A DNA stretch of 64,000 nt from an uncultured cyanobacterium (GCA_903903925.1 CAIVAU010000237.1:1-64000), one strand, 5' to 3'. Shown: positions 8,678 to 18,033, counted from the first letter of the stretch. Translations and numbers: made by a program. Notes: generated from the sequence alone by a model not told the origin.

Positions 8678-8919
8678 CGCAAGCTTCCACCACAGTGTTC
8701 AATTGCTTCATTCATCTGTTCAATAGAAACTGGTATCCTTCCTGGATTGTGAAGAATACCAGACAATTCTTCTACCTTAACACTCAGTGGTTCAATGTAG
8801 ACTCTGCCATCAGCTTCGATCATGAAATTTATGCGATCGCCCGGACGTAGGTTGAGTAACTCTCGGATTTCTTTTGGAATAGTTGTTTGGCCTTTACTAG
8901 TAATCGTGGCAATAGACAT
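8674..8919 (-). CDS. AbrB/MazE-type antitoxin
   Basis: The 81-residue protein starts MSIATITSKGQTTIPKEIR, the swapped-hairpin AbrB DNA-binding domain (SKGQxTIPKEIR, then LRPGDRI). The C-terminal part (LSGILHNPGRIPVSIEQMNE) is the toxin-neutralising tail. It precedes and overlaps the PIN toxin gene and should both repress the operon and block the toxin. Confidence 0.9.
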   Translation of the reverse strand: MSIATITSKGQTTIPKEIRELLNLRPGDRINFMIEADGRVYIEPLSVKVEELSGILHNPGRIPVSIEQMNEAIEHCGGSLR

Positions 8920-9162
8920 AGAGTTTCCTTACTTTATGAAAATTTTCTTACTTTATAGTAATAATTAACTAGGAGACAGTCAAGCAGCGGAAGTGAAGCA
9001 AGGAATTTCCGTGCCTGTCAGCACAAGTGAGCCTGTTTGGTATTGGTGGCAAAACTGGTGCAAGGGAGGGATAGTACTCAAGTTTAAGCGCAAAGATTCC
9101 AAGTAAGATGTCAAAAAACCGTGGGATTGCAGAGTTTTGGTGTCAGGGCTATTTTAAACAGG

Positions 9163-9270
9163 GAGCATCCCAGTTTTGCAAAAAGATGATTAGTAGTGTG
9201 AGCCGGAAAGCTCACATGTACTATAAGCGAGCAAGATGCTCGGACTACGAATTTACAAAAATGGGATGCT
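9163..9270. repeat. MITE-like element with AGCATCCCA terminal repeats (copy 1)
   Basis: The ends AGCATCCCA and TGGGATGCT are inverted repeats. Inside is a hairpin region with GTGAGCCGGAAAGCTCAC and GCGAGCAAGATGCTC. Related copies occur at 56128-56205 and 63551-63766. It codes for nothing convincing. The rest of 8920-9316 holds no gene that I can support. Confidence 0.7.
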
Positions 9271-9316
9271 TTCTTTTAAACAAAATTTGTCGCAGAAGTT
9301 TCCCAATTTGATTTAT

Positions 9317-9949
9317 TCAACCTAAACTATGCTGTAAAGCATGGACTAATATTCTAAGCAGAGTTTCAATATCTCTTGGCAAAACGTACGAATCCAATCC
9401 TTGGTCAAGATGTTTGGCTTGTCTGTCAAGGACTGCAAACCGCCAAATCTGTCCTGTCGTAATTGCTCCGACTAATTCGGGTTGTTGTTCAACTTTGGGC
9501 GATCGCTCCCATCGGTCGAGAGCAATCAATTCTGCCATCAGCTGAGTAAAGCCGTAATCTAGATCGTCCCGTTTAGCTTCAATAACTAAAAGCTGACCTA
9601 AATTATCAATGCTGAGTAAATAGTCAAGGTTCCCTTGTAGTTGATTGGAAACATTAACAGGATATTCAATCCGTACAAAAGCATCAGCAATTTGAACAAC
9701 TGTCCTAACTACCGGCGCAATCAGCATTTCTCGTTTTGCTTGTTCGTTCATCGTGACCAAACGCGGCAGAATATCATTCATGTCTGCGGTAAGTGTTTCT
9801 AAACGATGAATAGCGCCTTGGTATTGGGGTAATTGTAATGTTGTTCGCCTAAGGCTGTAGCTAAAGTATTCAGCTAAATCAATCGGATCAATTCTAAGCT
9901 CTGAATAATTGCTGAAAGTGTAAGAACGATTGGTGTCAATAACAGCCAT
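9317..9949 (-). CDS. PD-(D/E)XK nuclease-like hypothetical protein
   Basis: The protein has 210 residues. The central segment NLDYLLSIDNLGQLLVIEAK with Asp, then Glu-x-Lys, followed by a helix with Gln (GFTQLMAELIAL), resembles the PD-(D/E)XK restriction-endonuclease fold. Many cyanobacterial paralogues of this kind have no assigned role. It stands alone between two toxin-antitoxin modules. Fold assignment is by motif only. A role in DNA processing or a domesticated restriction-like function is possible but not shown. Confidence 0.55.
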   Translation of the reverse strand: MAVIDTNRSYTFSNYSELRIDPIDLAEYFSYSLRRTTLQLPQYQGAIHRLETLTADMNDILPRLVTMNEQAKREMLIAPVVRTVVQIADAFVRIEYPVNVSNQLQGNLDYLLSIDNLGQLLVIEAKRDDLDYGFTQLMAELIALDRWERSPKVEQQPELVGAITTGQIWRFAVLDRQAKHLDQGLDSYVLPRDIETLLRILVHALQHSLG

Positions 9950-10027
9950 TATTTTAACACTTTAGTAAGAGTGAATAAAGTCCCTAATTCGGTAATGTTG
10001 TAGATGATGTAACGCACTCGTTAAAAT

Positions 10028-10246
10028 TCACTCACCCAACCATTCCTCGCGAGAAACTCCAGATTGTCGCAGCAACCGTGATAATAACCCCACACCAATA
10101 TCGTCTTCATGAGGATTGGGAATAATTACGGTAACATCACCTCGCCGCATTTGGGGATGCTTTCCTCCTGCATAGGGACCTTCAAAGCCTAATTCTTGCA
10201 GACGTTTTACCAAATCACGCCAAGAAACAGGGGTTAATTTAGACAT
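10028..10246 (-). CDS. hicA: HicA-type mRNA interferase toxin
   Basis: This 72-residue protein has the HicA/YcfA double-stranded RNA-binding-like fold: VSWRDLVKRLQELGFE, the catalytic-site region GGKHPQMRRGD (conserved His), and IPNPHEDDIGVGLLSRLLRQSG. HicA cleaves mRNA without ribosomes. It lies 2 bp after the HicB gene. The order antitoxin-toxin is the less common but known arrangement. Confidence 0.9.
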   Translation of the reverse strand: MSKLTPVSWRDLVKRLQELGFEGPYAGGKHPQMRRGDVTVIIPNPHEDDIGVGLLSRLLRQSGVSREEWLGE

Positions 10247-10248
10247 TT

Positions 10249-10494
10249 CTACACAGGCTGAGTCAGTTCATTCAGATTGATATCGGCTATTACTGGAATC
10301 ATTAGCCCCAAACGCAACCTTAGAGCCAGCCAGTCACTTAAAGCTTCCCTCAATTCACGCCGACAACCTTCTAATGTTTGATGACGCGCCCATACTCCCT
10401 GCAACCCAGGAATTTCACCCCAATAAGTTCCCTCATCTTCAATAATCTCATAAACCGCCAGTTCCATTGCTAGGTCAATGTAGCTTGCCAGCAT
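10249..10494 (-). CDS. hicB: HicB-type antitoxin
   Basis: The HicB partial RNase-H-like fold is visible in YEIIEDEGTYWGEIPGLQGVWA followed by TLEGCRRELREALSDWLALRLRLG. I chose the ATG at 10492-10494 (MLASYIDLAMELA), the usual family start. An in-frame ATG at 10554 would add 20 residues of uncertain value. It should neutralise HicA and autoregulate the pair. Confidence 0.85.
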   Translation of the reverse strand: MLASYIDLAMELAVYEIIEDEGTYWGEIPGLQGVWARHQTLEGCRRELREALSDWLALRLRLGLMIPVIADINLNELTQPV

Positions 10495-10554
10495 TGCCAG
10501 TTTTCCTTTACCATGTGTGTTTAATTCGTCGCCTGTAATAATTTTATCGGACAA

Positions 10555-10899
10555 TCAATTTTAACATTTAAAAGTCATTTAGAAAGGGCAAGTCCCCCCT
10601 CGCGGTAATGTTGGGTTAGTGACTTCCCAAGAATCAGGCTATGATTTGAAATCTAAAGTCTTAGGTAAAGGTGGCGATCGCCGATTTCATGCAAAATTCA
10701 TTGATGGTATAGATCTTTAGTACGTACCCTGTTTATAACTCATTTAGGATTGCTATATTCAAAGGTTGCAGTTCAATTTCTTCACCCTCACTTCCATAGG
10801 AAAGAAAGTTTTCTAATTGCAAGCAGCGGATAAAGCGTTTGCCTTTCACCTAATTCTCCCTGTCAGCTAATAATTTTAATTATATGAAAGTTTTTACTT
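10555..10899. other. Intergenic stretch without a supported gene
   Basis: A short open segment near 10639-10720 (SGYDLKSKVLG, then RRFHAKFIDGIDL before a stop) may be the tail of a decayed gene but is too short to name. No hairpin or tandem repeat stands out. Confidence 0.4.
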
Positions 10900-11985
10900 C
10901 TATTCACTCACCTCGACAGGAGAAGGATATTGCTTATTTTCACTAGACAAAATGACATTGCTAAATCCCCCAGCACGCCAAATATCCGTTATATCCTTAA
11001 TAAAACTAGCCATGGGTATGGCAATCAACAAACCCAGCACTCCTCCCAGTTTGGCTCCCACAAGTAAGGAAATCACCACCCACACGGGATTTAAACCAGT
11101 TAAATTACCTAAAATACGAGGGGCAATAAAGTTAGAATTGATTTGGTCAATTGCTACTGCAACAATTAAGACTTCCACCGCTAGCCAAAAGTCTTGTAAA
11201 GCGATCAACAAACTCACTATGGCAATACCAAATCCAGTCCCAAAGGGAAAAAGAGAAAAGAATCCAATGACAATGCCAAAGAGCAAAGCTAAAGGAACCT
11301 GCAAAGCTACAAACACTAGTATCAGAGCTGATGCTAGTAAAGCACCCAACGTTGCTTGACCAACGAAGTAACCGTGAAAATCTTCTCGGACATTTTGTCG
11401 TACCTTTGAGCTGATATGAGGCGGTAGCCACAGAAAAATTCCATCCCAGAGACGTTCTCCGTTCCACACCAAGTAGACAGTCAATACCACCGTTAGTAGT
11501 ATGTTGACAAGAGTGCCAATAGTATCAACGGCAAAGCCGAGAATTTTACCAATGAACGTCTGAATTTGACTGGATAATCTATCTAGAATTTGGGTCAGTA
11601 AGTTGCTTAAATTAGCTGGTAGTTGTTGAGTCGCAGCCCAGTTTTGTAAAGCTTGCAACTGTTGAGTTCCTGAATCAATCCAAGCAGGCAAAATGTTAGC
11701 TAATTCATTTAGCTGTACGAGAATCTGGGGAACTAGGGTAATAGCTAAAGCAACCACAATCACCACAGCAAGTAGCAAAACTCCCCAAACAGCTAGGTTG
11801 CGTTCTACTCCTCGTCGTTGTAAAAACTGGATCGGATAGTCTAAAACGAAAGCCAGCAGGAGGGCGGCGACAAAAACATTGACCAAAGGTTGAAAATACT
11901 GCACCACCTGAAGCAATACCCAACCATTGAGTATTGCAAGAGGAAATGCCAATCCTAAACTTAACCATCTTGGTAGTTTAATCAT
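10900..11985 (-). CDS. AI-2E family transporter (PerM/TqsA-like)
   Basis: The 361-residue integral membrane protein has about eight hydrophobic segments. An N-terminal pair (FPLAILNGWVLLQVV, ALLLAFVLDYPIQFLQRRG) is followed by a polar domain, and the C-terminal helices include the family's LFPFGTGFGIAIVSLL and PRILGNLTGLNPVWVVISLL stretches. The family contains exporters of autoinducer-2, Na+/H+ antiporters and proteins of unknown substrate, so the transported compound cannot be named. It stands alone. The short ORFs antisense to it are shadows. Confidence 0.9.
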   Translation of the reverse strand: MIKLPRWLSLGLAFPLAILNGWVLLQVVQYFQPLVNVFVAALLLAFVLDYPIQFLQRRGVERNLAVWGVLLLAVVIVVALAITLVPQILVQLNELANILPAWIDSGTQQLQALQNWAATQQLPANLSNLLTQILDRLSSQIQTFIGKILGFAVDTIGTLVNILLTVVLTVYLVWNGERLWDGIFLWLPPHISSKVRQNVREDFHGYFVGQATLGALLASALILVFVALQVPLALLFGIVIGFFSLFPFGTGFGIAIVSLLIALQDFWLAVEVLIVAVAIDQINSNFIAPRILGNLTGLNPVWVVISLLVGAKLGGVLGLLIAIPMASFIKDITDIWRAGGFSNVILSSENKQYPSPVEVSE

Positions 11986-12062
11986 TGTTAGTTGTTAGTT
12001 GTTAGTGGTTAGTGGTTAGTTGTTAGTTGTTAGTGGTAATTTTTGATAACTAACCACTAACG
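11983..12062. repeat. Heptamer tandem repeat (GTTAGTT/GTTAGTG)
   Basis: About eight GTTAGTT or GTTAGTG units run from the transporter start codon region to near 12033, followed by the inverted copy TAACCACTAAC at 12049-12060. It occupies the entire space between the transporter and the Nudix gene and forms that gene's 3' end. Confidence 0.8.
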
Positions 12063-12487
12063 ATTCCCTTATCTATAAAATCTAACAAAATACGTTGAGG
12101 CATTGGTCCGATGGGTCGCACCTCCCCGGCTATGGCTGAATAACAGATCCCTTGGCGAATTTCTGCTGGTGTGAGTAAGCCCATATCCCAGCCTTCATTA
12201 AGAACAAGTTGACTCAATTCCACCGTCAGGGGTGCATGGAAGACATGACGCACAGTCTTTTCATCGGAGTAACAACCAAACTCAGAAAATGTTGGTGGGA
12301 TATAGCCAATTTCCTCTAAGATTTCTCGTTTTACCGTCACATCTGGAGTTTCACCAGGTTCCATGTGTCCGCCAAATAGTGCCCAGTAACCTGGAAAGAC
12401 TATGTTGGGGATATTGTCCCGCAGCTGCATCAGAAATTTTTGTTCTCGATACAGAATAGCGATCGCCACTTGAGTTACCATAATCAT
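12050..12487 (-). CDS. Nudix hydrolase
   Basis: The 145-residue protein carries the Nudix box, GGHMEPGETPDVTVKREI then LEEIGY, with all catalytic Glu positions present. Nudix enzymes hydrolyse nucleoside diphosphates linked to another group. The substrate is not evident. The last residues (DKGIVSG) are coded within or beside the heptamer repeat, suggesting that the C-terminus was altered by repeat spread. An alternative start two codons downstream (MVTQVAIAI) is equally good. Confidence 0.9.
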   Translation of the reverse strand: MIMVTQVAIAILYREQKFLMQLRDNIPNIVFPGYWALFGGHMEPGETPDVTVKREILEEIGYIPPTFSEFGCYSDEKTVRHVFHAPLTVELSQLVLNEGWDMGLLTPAEIRQGICYSAIAGEVRPIGPMPQRILLDFIDKGIVSG

Positions 12488-12499
12488 CTGCGTTGAAAG

Positions 12500-12548
12500 A
12501 GGGAGCTCTTAGCAGGGAGCTCTTAGCAGGGAGCAGGGAAGAGGGAGC
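12500..12548. repeat. GAGCTCTTAGCAGGGA interspersed repeat
   Basis: Two tandem copies of GGGAGCTCTTAGCA followed by GGGAGCAGGGA units. The same motif is present at 15295, 36713 and, inverted, at 36870-36893, so it is a dispersed family related to the STRR heptamers. Confidence 0.75.
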
Positions 12549-12610
12549 AGGGGGAATTATCAGTCTTTCAATGCCCAATGTCCACTCTCTACATTTTCAG
12601 TTGTATTGAT

Positions 12611-12635
12611 AAAGCCCTTGCTAAGCAAGGGCTTT
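12611..12635 (-). terminator. Hairpin downstream of the lipoprotein gene
   Basis: AAAGCCCTTGCT and AGCAAGGGCTTT form a near-perfect 12-bp stem 37 bp past the stop of the minus-strand gene at 12672. The following T-run is weak, so efficiency is uncertain. Confidence 0.6.
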
Positions 12636-12671
12636 AAACGTCAAGGAGCGACCATCACAAATGAGACTTAA

Positions 12672-13088
12672 CTACTTAGTAGGAGCTTTATAACCAGCCT
12701 TTTCAGCAGTCGCCTCATCGGCAAAGCAGATTTTCGGCTTAACTCTTGCATAGTCTGGAGATTTGGGACCACGATAGATATTGCCCCGCTTCCCTGTAAT
12801 GACACCCTTAATGGGAGCATTCTTAGGACAGTTCCTTTCTCCTTGAGGTGCGACACCTAACTTCTGAGCTTCAGGTGAGACTGTCTTAGTTATCGTTTTT
12901 CCTGAACTGGGTGAAGCTTCTCCTGAACTAGGTGAAGTTTCTCCTCCAGGTGAAGCCGTCGTCGTAGATGTTGTGTCCCCGCCGCCAGAATTACTAGCAT
13001 TGTCAGACTTTTGCCCACACCCTGAAATGGCAAAGACCATCAAAAATACCAGAGTCAGAGTCCATCGATGTCGTAATAAATGTTTCAT
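12672..13088 (-). CDS. Small secreted lipoprotein, function unknown
   Basis: From the ATG at 13088 the 138-residue product has a basic N-terminus (MKHLLRHRW), a hydrophobic stretch and a lipobox ending ISGC, then a Ser/Thr/Gly/Pro-rich linker with the tandem motif PSSGEAS. The C-terminal globular part contains NIYRGPKSPDYARVKPKICF with two Cys. An upstream in-frame ATG at 13175 would bury the signal peptide, so I prefer 13088. The mature protein should be anchored to a membrane facing the periplasm or lumen. The C-terminal domain is not recognised. Confidence 0.7.
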   Translation of the reverse strand: MKHLLRHRWTLTLVFLMVFAISGCGQKSDNASNSGGGDTTSTTTASPGGETSPSSGEASPSSGKTITKTVSPEAQKLGVAPQGERNCPKNAPIKGVITGKRGNIYRGPKSPDYARVKPKICFADEATAEKAGYKAPTK

Positions 13089-13116
13089 ATTCTTTTTATC
13101 GCCTATTGTGATTGTT

Positions 13117-13473
13117 CTAACCGACAGTAACTTGGTCACTCGAAACATCTGTAGCCCCACTAACACCCTTAGCAATTTCTACCAATTCGTCAAGAGTCTC
13201 TTGACTCGGAACTTCCCCTTTCAGCACAACTGTGCCACCAGTTTGGGCTACATACAAGGAATCAATGTCATCGAACCGACCATCTTCATCAAAAGCTAAG
13301 GCGACTCGCTTAGCAAGACCGTTCTGATCATACTCTCCATTCAACCCCTGTCTCTCCGGAGGAACGCTTTCAGTAGCCGTGCTTTCACCAGTATCTTGAG
13401 ATGCTGCTGGTTCAGGATTAACTTGAGCATCTTCAGGCTTTTCCTGGCCAAAAAGTCGTTGTAACCAACCCAT
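13117..13473 (-). CDS. BON-domain protein
   Basis: The protein is about 119 residues from MGWLQRLFG (an ATG 15 bp upstream is also possible). After a Pro/Glu/Gln-rich linker, the C-terminal half shows the BON fold: a helix with VALAFDED, then VAQTGGTVVLKGEVPSQETL and VSGATDVSSDQVTV. BON domains bind phospholipids or act in osmotic stress and cell-envelope proteins. No signal peptide is obvious. Its stop lies 28 bp from the lipoprotein start, so the two may be cotranscribed. Confidence 0.8.
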   Translation of the reverse strand: MGWLQRLFGQEKPEDAQVNPEPAASQDTGESTATESVPPERQGLNGEYDQNGLAKRVALAFDEDGRFDDIDSLYVAQTGGTVVLKGEVPSQETLDELVEIAKGVSGATDVSSDQVTVG

Positions 13474-13530
13474 AAACTTTTCCTCCAAATAAAAAACGCT
13501 CTTCTTCTCGGTCTTTTTGAACTCAGGGGT

Positions 13531-14008
13531 AAGAATACAGGAGTCAGGAGTCAGAAATCAGAATTTATGAGGGTTTGGGATCTGTCTTTACAGTGAGAGA
13601 TGTCTCCTGTGATCTCCCGATTCTTCAACAATTCTGACGGATGTATTCTGACTCCTGTATTCTGAATAAATTTCCCTCTGACATCAAACCTTTCAATTCT
13701 AAAATCTGACCAATTAATTCGTAATTATCTTATAAAATTGCCAAGAACGAACTAACAAATATAAATTCGTTTGTCTTGAGCCGTGGGGTAGTCATTACAA
13801 GTTATACTTACCCTTGTACAATTACAGCAGATAATCACAAAAAATCATCAAGAGAAAATTAAGTTTTCCCTTGATATTCTGAAATACTAAGAATATATCC
13901 GTCAGAATTGTTAAACTATCGGAAAACAACTCGATGTCTCAAGAGCCACCGAGACAGATACCAAACCCTGATAAATTCTGACGAATGTCTCCTGACTCCT
14001 GTATTCTT
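13531..14008. repeat. 478-bp element with 118-bp inverted arms
   Basis: The left arm 13531-13648 starts AAGAATACAGGAGTCAGGAG and ends AACAATTCTGACGGATGTATTC-like. The right arm 13891-14008 is its diverged reverse complement of the same length, sharing AGAATTTAT, AGGGTTTGG and ATCTGTCT. The 242-bp centre is AT-rich and has no convincing ORF. The outer ends contain the AGGAGTC repeat motif found elsewhere. It fills the space between the BON gene and the DUF2252 gene. Confidence 0.7.
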
Positions 14009-14113
14009 CCCTGAGTTAAAGTTAACAAAAGATTAATTTTCAGTAAATAGGCTATAAAAAATGTTTTCCTACGAATAGTAGCCTAAAGGGTGTAGAAAAA
14101 TCTACATAAGCCG

Positions 14114-15334
14114 ATGACAACTGTTATTGAACGGATAAAACACTTCAATAAAGGGCGTATTCCTGAACTGGTAAACTTAAAGTATCAGAATATGCTGGCA
14201 GATGCCTTTACCTTCTTTCGGGGTACGTGTCATTTATTTTACGAGGACTGGTCTCCTGATCCAGTATTAAATGCAGCACCTGCGGTTTGGGTCTGCGGGG
14301 ACTTGCATTTGGAGAACTTCGGCAGTTACAAGGGAGATAATCGACTGGTTTACTTCGATCTCAATGATTTTGATGAGGCGGTCTTGGCTCCCTGTACATG
14401 GGATTTAACTCGGTTTCTGACGAGCATTTTAGTTGCTGCACGTTCACTGAAGGTGAATGAACCAGAAGCCCTAGAACTCTACCATTGTTTTGTTGACACT
14501 TACATTAACGCTCTTGGCAAAGGACAGGCACGTACGATAGAAAGAGAAACTGCCTCTGGGATGGTGAAGGACTTGCTTTCTGAACTGGATAAACGCGATC
14601 GCAAAAAGTTTCTCAATCAAAAAACCGAGGAGACTGATGACAAACGGAAGTTGCTGATTGACAAAAAACACACTCTAGCAGTTACAAAAGCAGAACGAGT
14701 CAAAGTTACTGATCTATTAGAGAGTTGGGCAAGTCTTCAGCCAAACCCCAAATTCTTCAAAGTTTTAGACGTTGCCCATCGCATTGCTGGTACAGGGAGT
14801 TTGGGTGTTGAGCGTTATGTGATTTTAATTGAGGGCAAAGGCTCTCCCAACCACAATTATCTTTTAGACCTTAAAGCCGAATTGTCCTCATCTTTACAAC
14901 CTTACCTCACTTTGCCGCAACCAAATTGGAGTAATCAAGCCCAGAGAGTCATGGCGATTCAAAATCGGGTGCAAGGAACTCCGCCAGCGTTATTGGCAGC
15001 ATTAGAATTCCAGGGTCAGGCTTACGTTTTACGGGAGTTGCAACCTCTAGAGGATAGGGTGAACTTGAGCCTGTGGAACGGGAAGTTGAACCGTTTGGAA
15101 AAGGTGATAGAGACAATGGGTGAACTCGTTGCTTGGGGACAGTTACGTAGCAGCGGTCGTCAAGGATCAGCGATCGCCGATGAACTCATAGATTTTGCAT
15201 CTACAACAGCGTGGCGTCAGCCAATGCTGGATTATGCTCTCGCTTATTCTGCTCAAGTAGAAAAAGATTATGCTGCTTTTAAGAAACAAGAGGGAGCTCT
15301 TAGCAGGGAGCAGGGAATAGGGAGTAGGGAATAG
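14114..15334 (+). CDS. DUF2252 family protein
   Basis: The 406-residue protein starts MTTVIERIKHFNKGRIPEL and shows the DUF2252 signatures FFRGTCHLFYEDW, VWVCGDLHLENFGSYKG and YFDLNDFDEAVLAPCTWDL, which resemble kinase-like active sites (GDLHLxNF, DxNDFDE). The family is widespread but has no settled function. The C-terminus ends EGALSREQGIGSRE, and these last 14 residues are translated from the adjacent GGGAGCA/GGGAATA repeat, so the natural tail has been replaced or extended. Confidence 0.9.
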   Translation: MTTVIERIKHFNKGRIPELVNLKYQNMLADAFTFFRGTCHLFYEDWSPDPVLNAAPAVWVCGDLHLENFGSYKGDNRLVYFDLNDFDEAVLAPCTWDLTRFLTSILVAARSLKVNEPEALELYHCFVDTYINALGKGQARTIERETASGMVKDLLSELDKRDRKKFLNQKTEETDDKRKLLIDKKHTLAVTKAERVKVTDLLESWASLQPNPKFFKVLDVAHRIAGTGSLGVERYVILIEGKGSPNHNYLLDLKAELSSSLQPYLTLPQPNWSNQAQRVMAIQNRVQGTPPALLAALEFQGQAYVLRELQPLEDRVNLSLWNGKLNRLEKVIETMGELVAWGQLRSSGRQGSAIADELIDFASTTAWRQPMLDYALAYSAQVEKDYAAFKKQEGALSREQGIGSRE

Positions 15335-15532
15335 GGAATAGGGAATAGGGAGCAGGGAGCAGGGAGCAGGGAGCAGGGAATAGGGAATAGGGAATAGGGA
15401 ATAGGGAATAGGGAATAGGGAATAGGGAATAGGGAATAGGGAATAGGGAATAGGGAGCAGGGAGCAGGGAGCAGGGAATAGGGAGTAGGGAATAGGGAGT
15501 AGGGAATAGGGAATAGGGAATAGGGAATAGGA
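15293..15532. repeat. STRR heptamer array (GGGAATA/GGGAGCA/GGGAGTA)
   Basis: About thirty uninterrupted heptamers lie between 15300 and 15532, preceded by GAGGGAGCTCTTAGCAGGGA. They are followed by AGGAGGAGTTTCT and a GTAACGGGTGGTGCGCCGCC segment that also follows the array at 42185-42296. This matches the short tandemly repeated repetitive sequences of heterocystous cyanobacteria. Open frames on the minus strand here (Ser-Leu-Phe-Pro-Ile-Pro repeats) are artefacts. Confidence 0.93.
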
Positions 15533-15970
15533 GGAGTTTCTGTAATGAGTAACGGGTGGTGCGCCGCCAGTGGGGTGCTAATAACAAACAAAAACTTCCT
15601 GTCCGAAGAGCTTTGACTTTTGCTATCCTTAAGAGATGGGAAACTATTTAGGCATTTTGTCTACTGGAATTTATCTTTTAATATTCACTCTAAATTTTGT
15701 CACCTTAAATACATTTATCTTGCAAAGCTTAACGGGAATTACGTAATTATGTGGTAACAAACATGCTGCAAACCGGAAGCTTCATCGCTTATGCTCAACA
15801 TGCAGTTATATGTACTTTGAGCAGGAATAGACCTAATATTTTACGTGTAATTCTTTCAATAGAAGAAAAAACTTGCTATCTTGCCTTTACTATTATTCAA
15901 CACCATTGCAATTTATCTTCACAAATTTTTTCCAACTTTGATGAAAATTTGGCTTTAGTAAAACATCCCT
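15533..15970. other. Region upstream of hrcA without a supported gene
   Basis: It holds the repeat-associated flank (to about 15590) and then AT-rich sequence. A 79-residue frame overlapping the hrcA start lacks codon regularity or recognisable motifs. I did not see a clear CIRCE inverted repeat. Confidence 0.4.
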
Positions 15971-17056
15971 ATGCAAGTCCAGCTAACTAATCGACAACAG
16001 CATATACTTTGGGCTACGGTGCGTCACTATATCGCCACAGCAGAGCCAGTTGGTTCTAAAGCTCTGCTTGATGAGTACAACCTAGGTGTGAGTTCAGCCA
16101 CAATTCGCAATATTATGGGCGTGCTAGAGAAAGTTGGGTTACTGTATCAACCCCATACCTCTGCTGGACGCATACCTTCCGACTCGGGTTATCGCATTTA
16201 TGTAGACAAGTTGATCACACCATCCGAAACGTTAGCACGGGAAGTAGAGGGAACGCTACAAAATCGCCTCAATGGGGAAGATAGGAGTTTGGAAGCTTTG
16301 CTGCACGGGGCAGCGCAAATTTTAGCAACTTTGAGTGGCTGTATTAGCTTGATTACCATGCCGCAAACGAGTACAGCGTTGTTGCGACATTTGCAACTCG
16401 TGCAAATTGAAGCAGGACGGGTCATGCTAATTGTGGTGACTGATAGTTATGAGACACGTTCGGCGTTGATGGATTTGCCTAGAAGAGAAGAAACACAACC
16501 AGATGTAGAGGTGATTGAGCGCGAGTTACAGATTGTTTCTAACTTTTTAAATAGCCACTTGCGGGGACGAAGTCTGGTGGAGTTAAACACCCTTGACTGG
16601 AGTCAATTAGATCGGGATTTCCAATATTATGGGGAATTCTTGAAAAAATCACTTATGGAGCTCACCCGTCGCAGCTTCACACCAACAGCTACACAAATTA
16701 TGGTTCGTGGTGTAGCTGAGGTTTTACGCCAGCCGGAATTTTCTCAGTTGCAGCAAGTCCAAACAATTATTCAGCTGCTGGAGGAAGAACAAGAGCAACT
16801 GTGGCGGTTAATATTTGAGGAGTCTGAGGCGGATGAAGTGGGTAAGCCACGGGTAACAGTTCGCATCGGCGCAGAAAACCCCCTAGAACCTATACGCACC
16901 TGTTCCTTAATCTCTTCCACCTATCGCCGAGGTGGGATCTCAGTAGGTAGTGTGGGAGTTTTAGGTCCGACACGCTTAGATTATGACAGTGCGATCGCTG
17001 TGGTCGCTGCTGCTGCTGATTATCTGTCAGAAGCTTTGAGTGAGTTCATTCTCTAA
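15971..17056 (+). CDS. hrcA: Heat-inducible transcription repressor HrcA
   Basis: The 361-residue protein has the N-terminal winged helix: [54 protein letters not shown], then the HrcA hallmark [19 protein letters not shown]. The C-terminal GAF-like dimerisation region includes [11 protein letters not shown] and [18 protein letters not shown]. HrcA binds CIRCE operators and represses groE and sometimes dnaK operons, with GroEL keeping it active. It is monocistronic here. Confidence 0.97.
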   Translation: MQVQLTNRQQHILWATVRHYIATAEPVGSKALLDEYNLGVSSATIRNIMGVLEKVGLLYQPHTSAGRIPSDSGYRIYVDKLITPSETLAREVEGTLQNRLNGEDRSLEALLHGAAQILATLSGCISLITMPQTSTALLRHLQLVQIEAGRVMLIVVTDSYETRSALMDLPRREETQPDVEVIERELQIVSNFLNSHLRGRSLVELNTLDWSQLDRDFQYYGEFLKKSLMELTRRSFTPTATQIMVRGVAEVLRQPEFSQLQQVQTIIQLLEEEQEQLWRLIFEESEADEVGKPRVTVRIGAENPLEPIRTCSLISSTYRRGGISVGSVGVLGPTRLDYDSAIAVVAAAADYLSEALSEFIL

Positions 17057-17513
17057 TCACTAGAAATCAACTAATTTGAAAACCCCTAACTCCAGCCCTC
17101 TAAATATTGACAAATAACATATTTATTTATTTATTATTAGAATATTATGGTGCGGAAAACTATGGAACATAGCAAGGTCAGAAAAGCCCGCGTCATTCCT
17201 GTTTTCCTTCAATAAGTTGATCATAGGAAGGTCGCGTTCGGCAATCTCAAAGCCTTGCCTGAAGGTGAAAAACCTGACACCGGATGGAAACCTGATGACA
17301 ATACTTTTGCGAGTATTACTAAAAGGTATCCGGAAGGAAGTTAAGCAACTAACCGCTTCTCTCTTCCCGATTAAACAATCTCTTCGGCAGATTAAGGCAG
17401 GGGTGATTCCTGTGGCATATGCTGTTAGAAATGCTTGTGTGTATGTAACAAATGCCACCTTATCTTTCTTGATGAGGAGATCTACGTGTCGGAGGCGGAT
17501 TCAGGCTGGTCTA

Positions 17514-17969
17514 ATGAAGCTGGCAAAGCTTGTTTTAATCTTCGCTGGTGCTATCTTGTTAAGTCCTTTGATGCCAAATATATTAGGGACTTTTTCGTCA
17601 CAACTTCATAGAACTCCAAGCTTAACAGAAAATACCACCCCAATTGGTTGGATTAGGATAGGTATCGTTAATAATACCTTAAGTAGTTTGTCTCCTGTAG
17701 AACAACTGCTTCAAACCTCAGATTCTCGGTTAGCTCCTAGTATTGATTCCGCTGTTGTTCCGTCAATAGGAGTGGTAGTGACTGTTAAAAACCCGGTAAA
17801 TTTAAGGAGAGCCAGACCACAAATCTACTCAGATTTGCCACAAAAGGTCGGTCTGCTTCAACCCGAAGAGAAGTTAATTATCCTGAAAGTACAACGTTTA
17901 GTCAACCCTTCATTCGGTGTAGAAGTTTGGGCGCAAGTTGGTAAGTGTAAGAAAGCTTGCAATCAGTAG
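17514..17969 (+). CDS. Hypothetical exported protein with an SH3-like C-terminal domain
   Basis: From the ATG at 17514 the 151-residue product starts MKLAKLVLIFAGAILLSPL, a likely signal sequence or membrane anchor. The C-terminal half (VTVKNPVNLRRARPQIYSDL, then KLIILKVQRLVNP and VEVWAQVG) looks like a bacterial SH3-like fold. The frame is open back to 17217, but that extension reads unlike coding sequence, so the shorter start is preferred. 17057-17513 holds no other supported gene. Confidence 0.5.
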   Translation: MKLAKLVLIFAGAILLSPLMPNILGTFSSQLHRTPSLTENTTPIGWIRIGIVNNTLSSLSPVEQLLQTSDSRLAPSIDSAVVPSIGVVVTVKNPVNLRRARPQIYSDLPQKVGLLQPEEKLIILKVQRLVNPSFGVEVWAQVGKCKKACNQ

Positions 17970-18033
17970 CATGAGTTTGCCCTACTGGTTTGAAGGAATA
18001 CGAGTGTGCTGATTCCAGTTATCGTACTTACCT

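Noticed and set aside
10639-10720. Short frame ending FHAKFIDGIDL
   Set aside because: Possibly a gene remnant, but too short and without a recognisable family.
15268-15591. Two overlapping ORFs rich in SLFPIPY repeats
   Set aside because: They are translations of the GGGAATA heptamer array; any strand and several frames stay open because the unit lacks stops.
15751-15990. 79-residue plus ORF ahead of hrcA
   Set aside because: It overlaps the hrcA start, with no motif and no coding-like composition.
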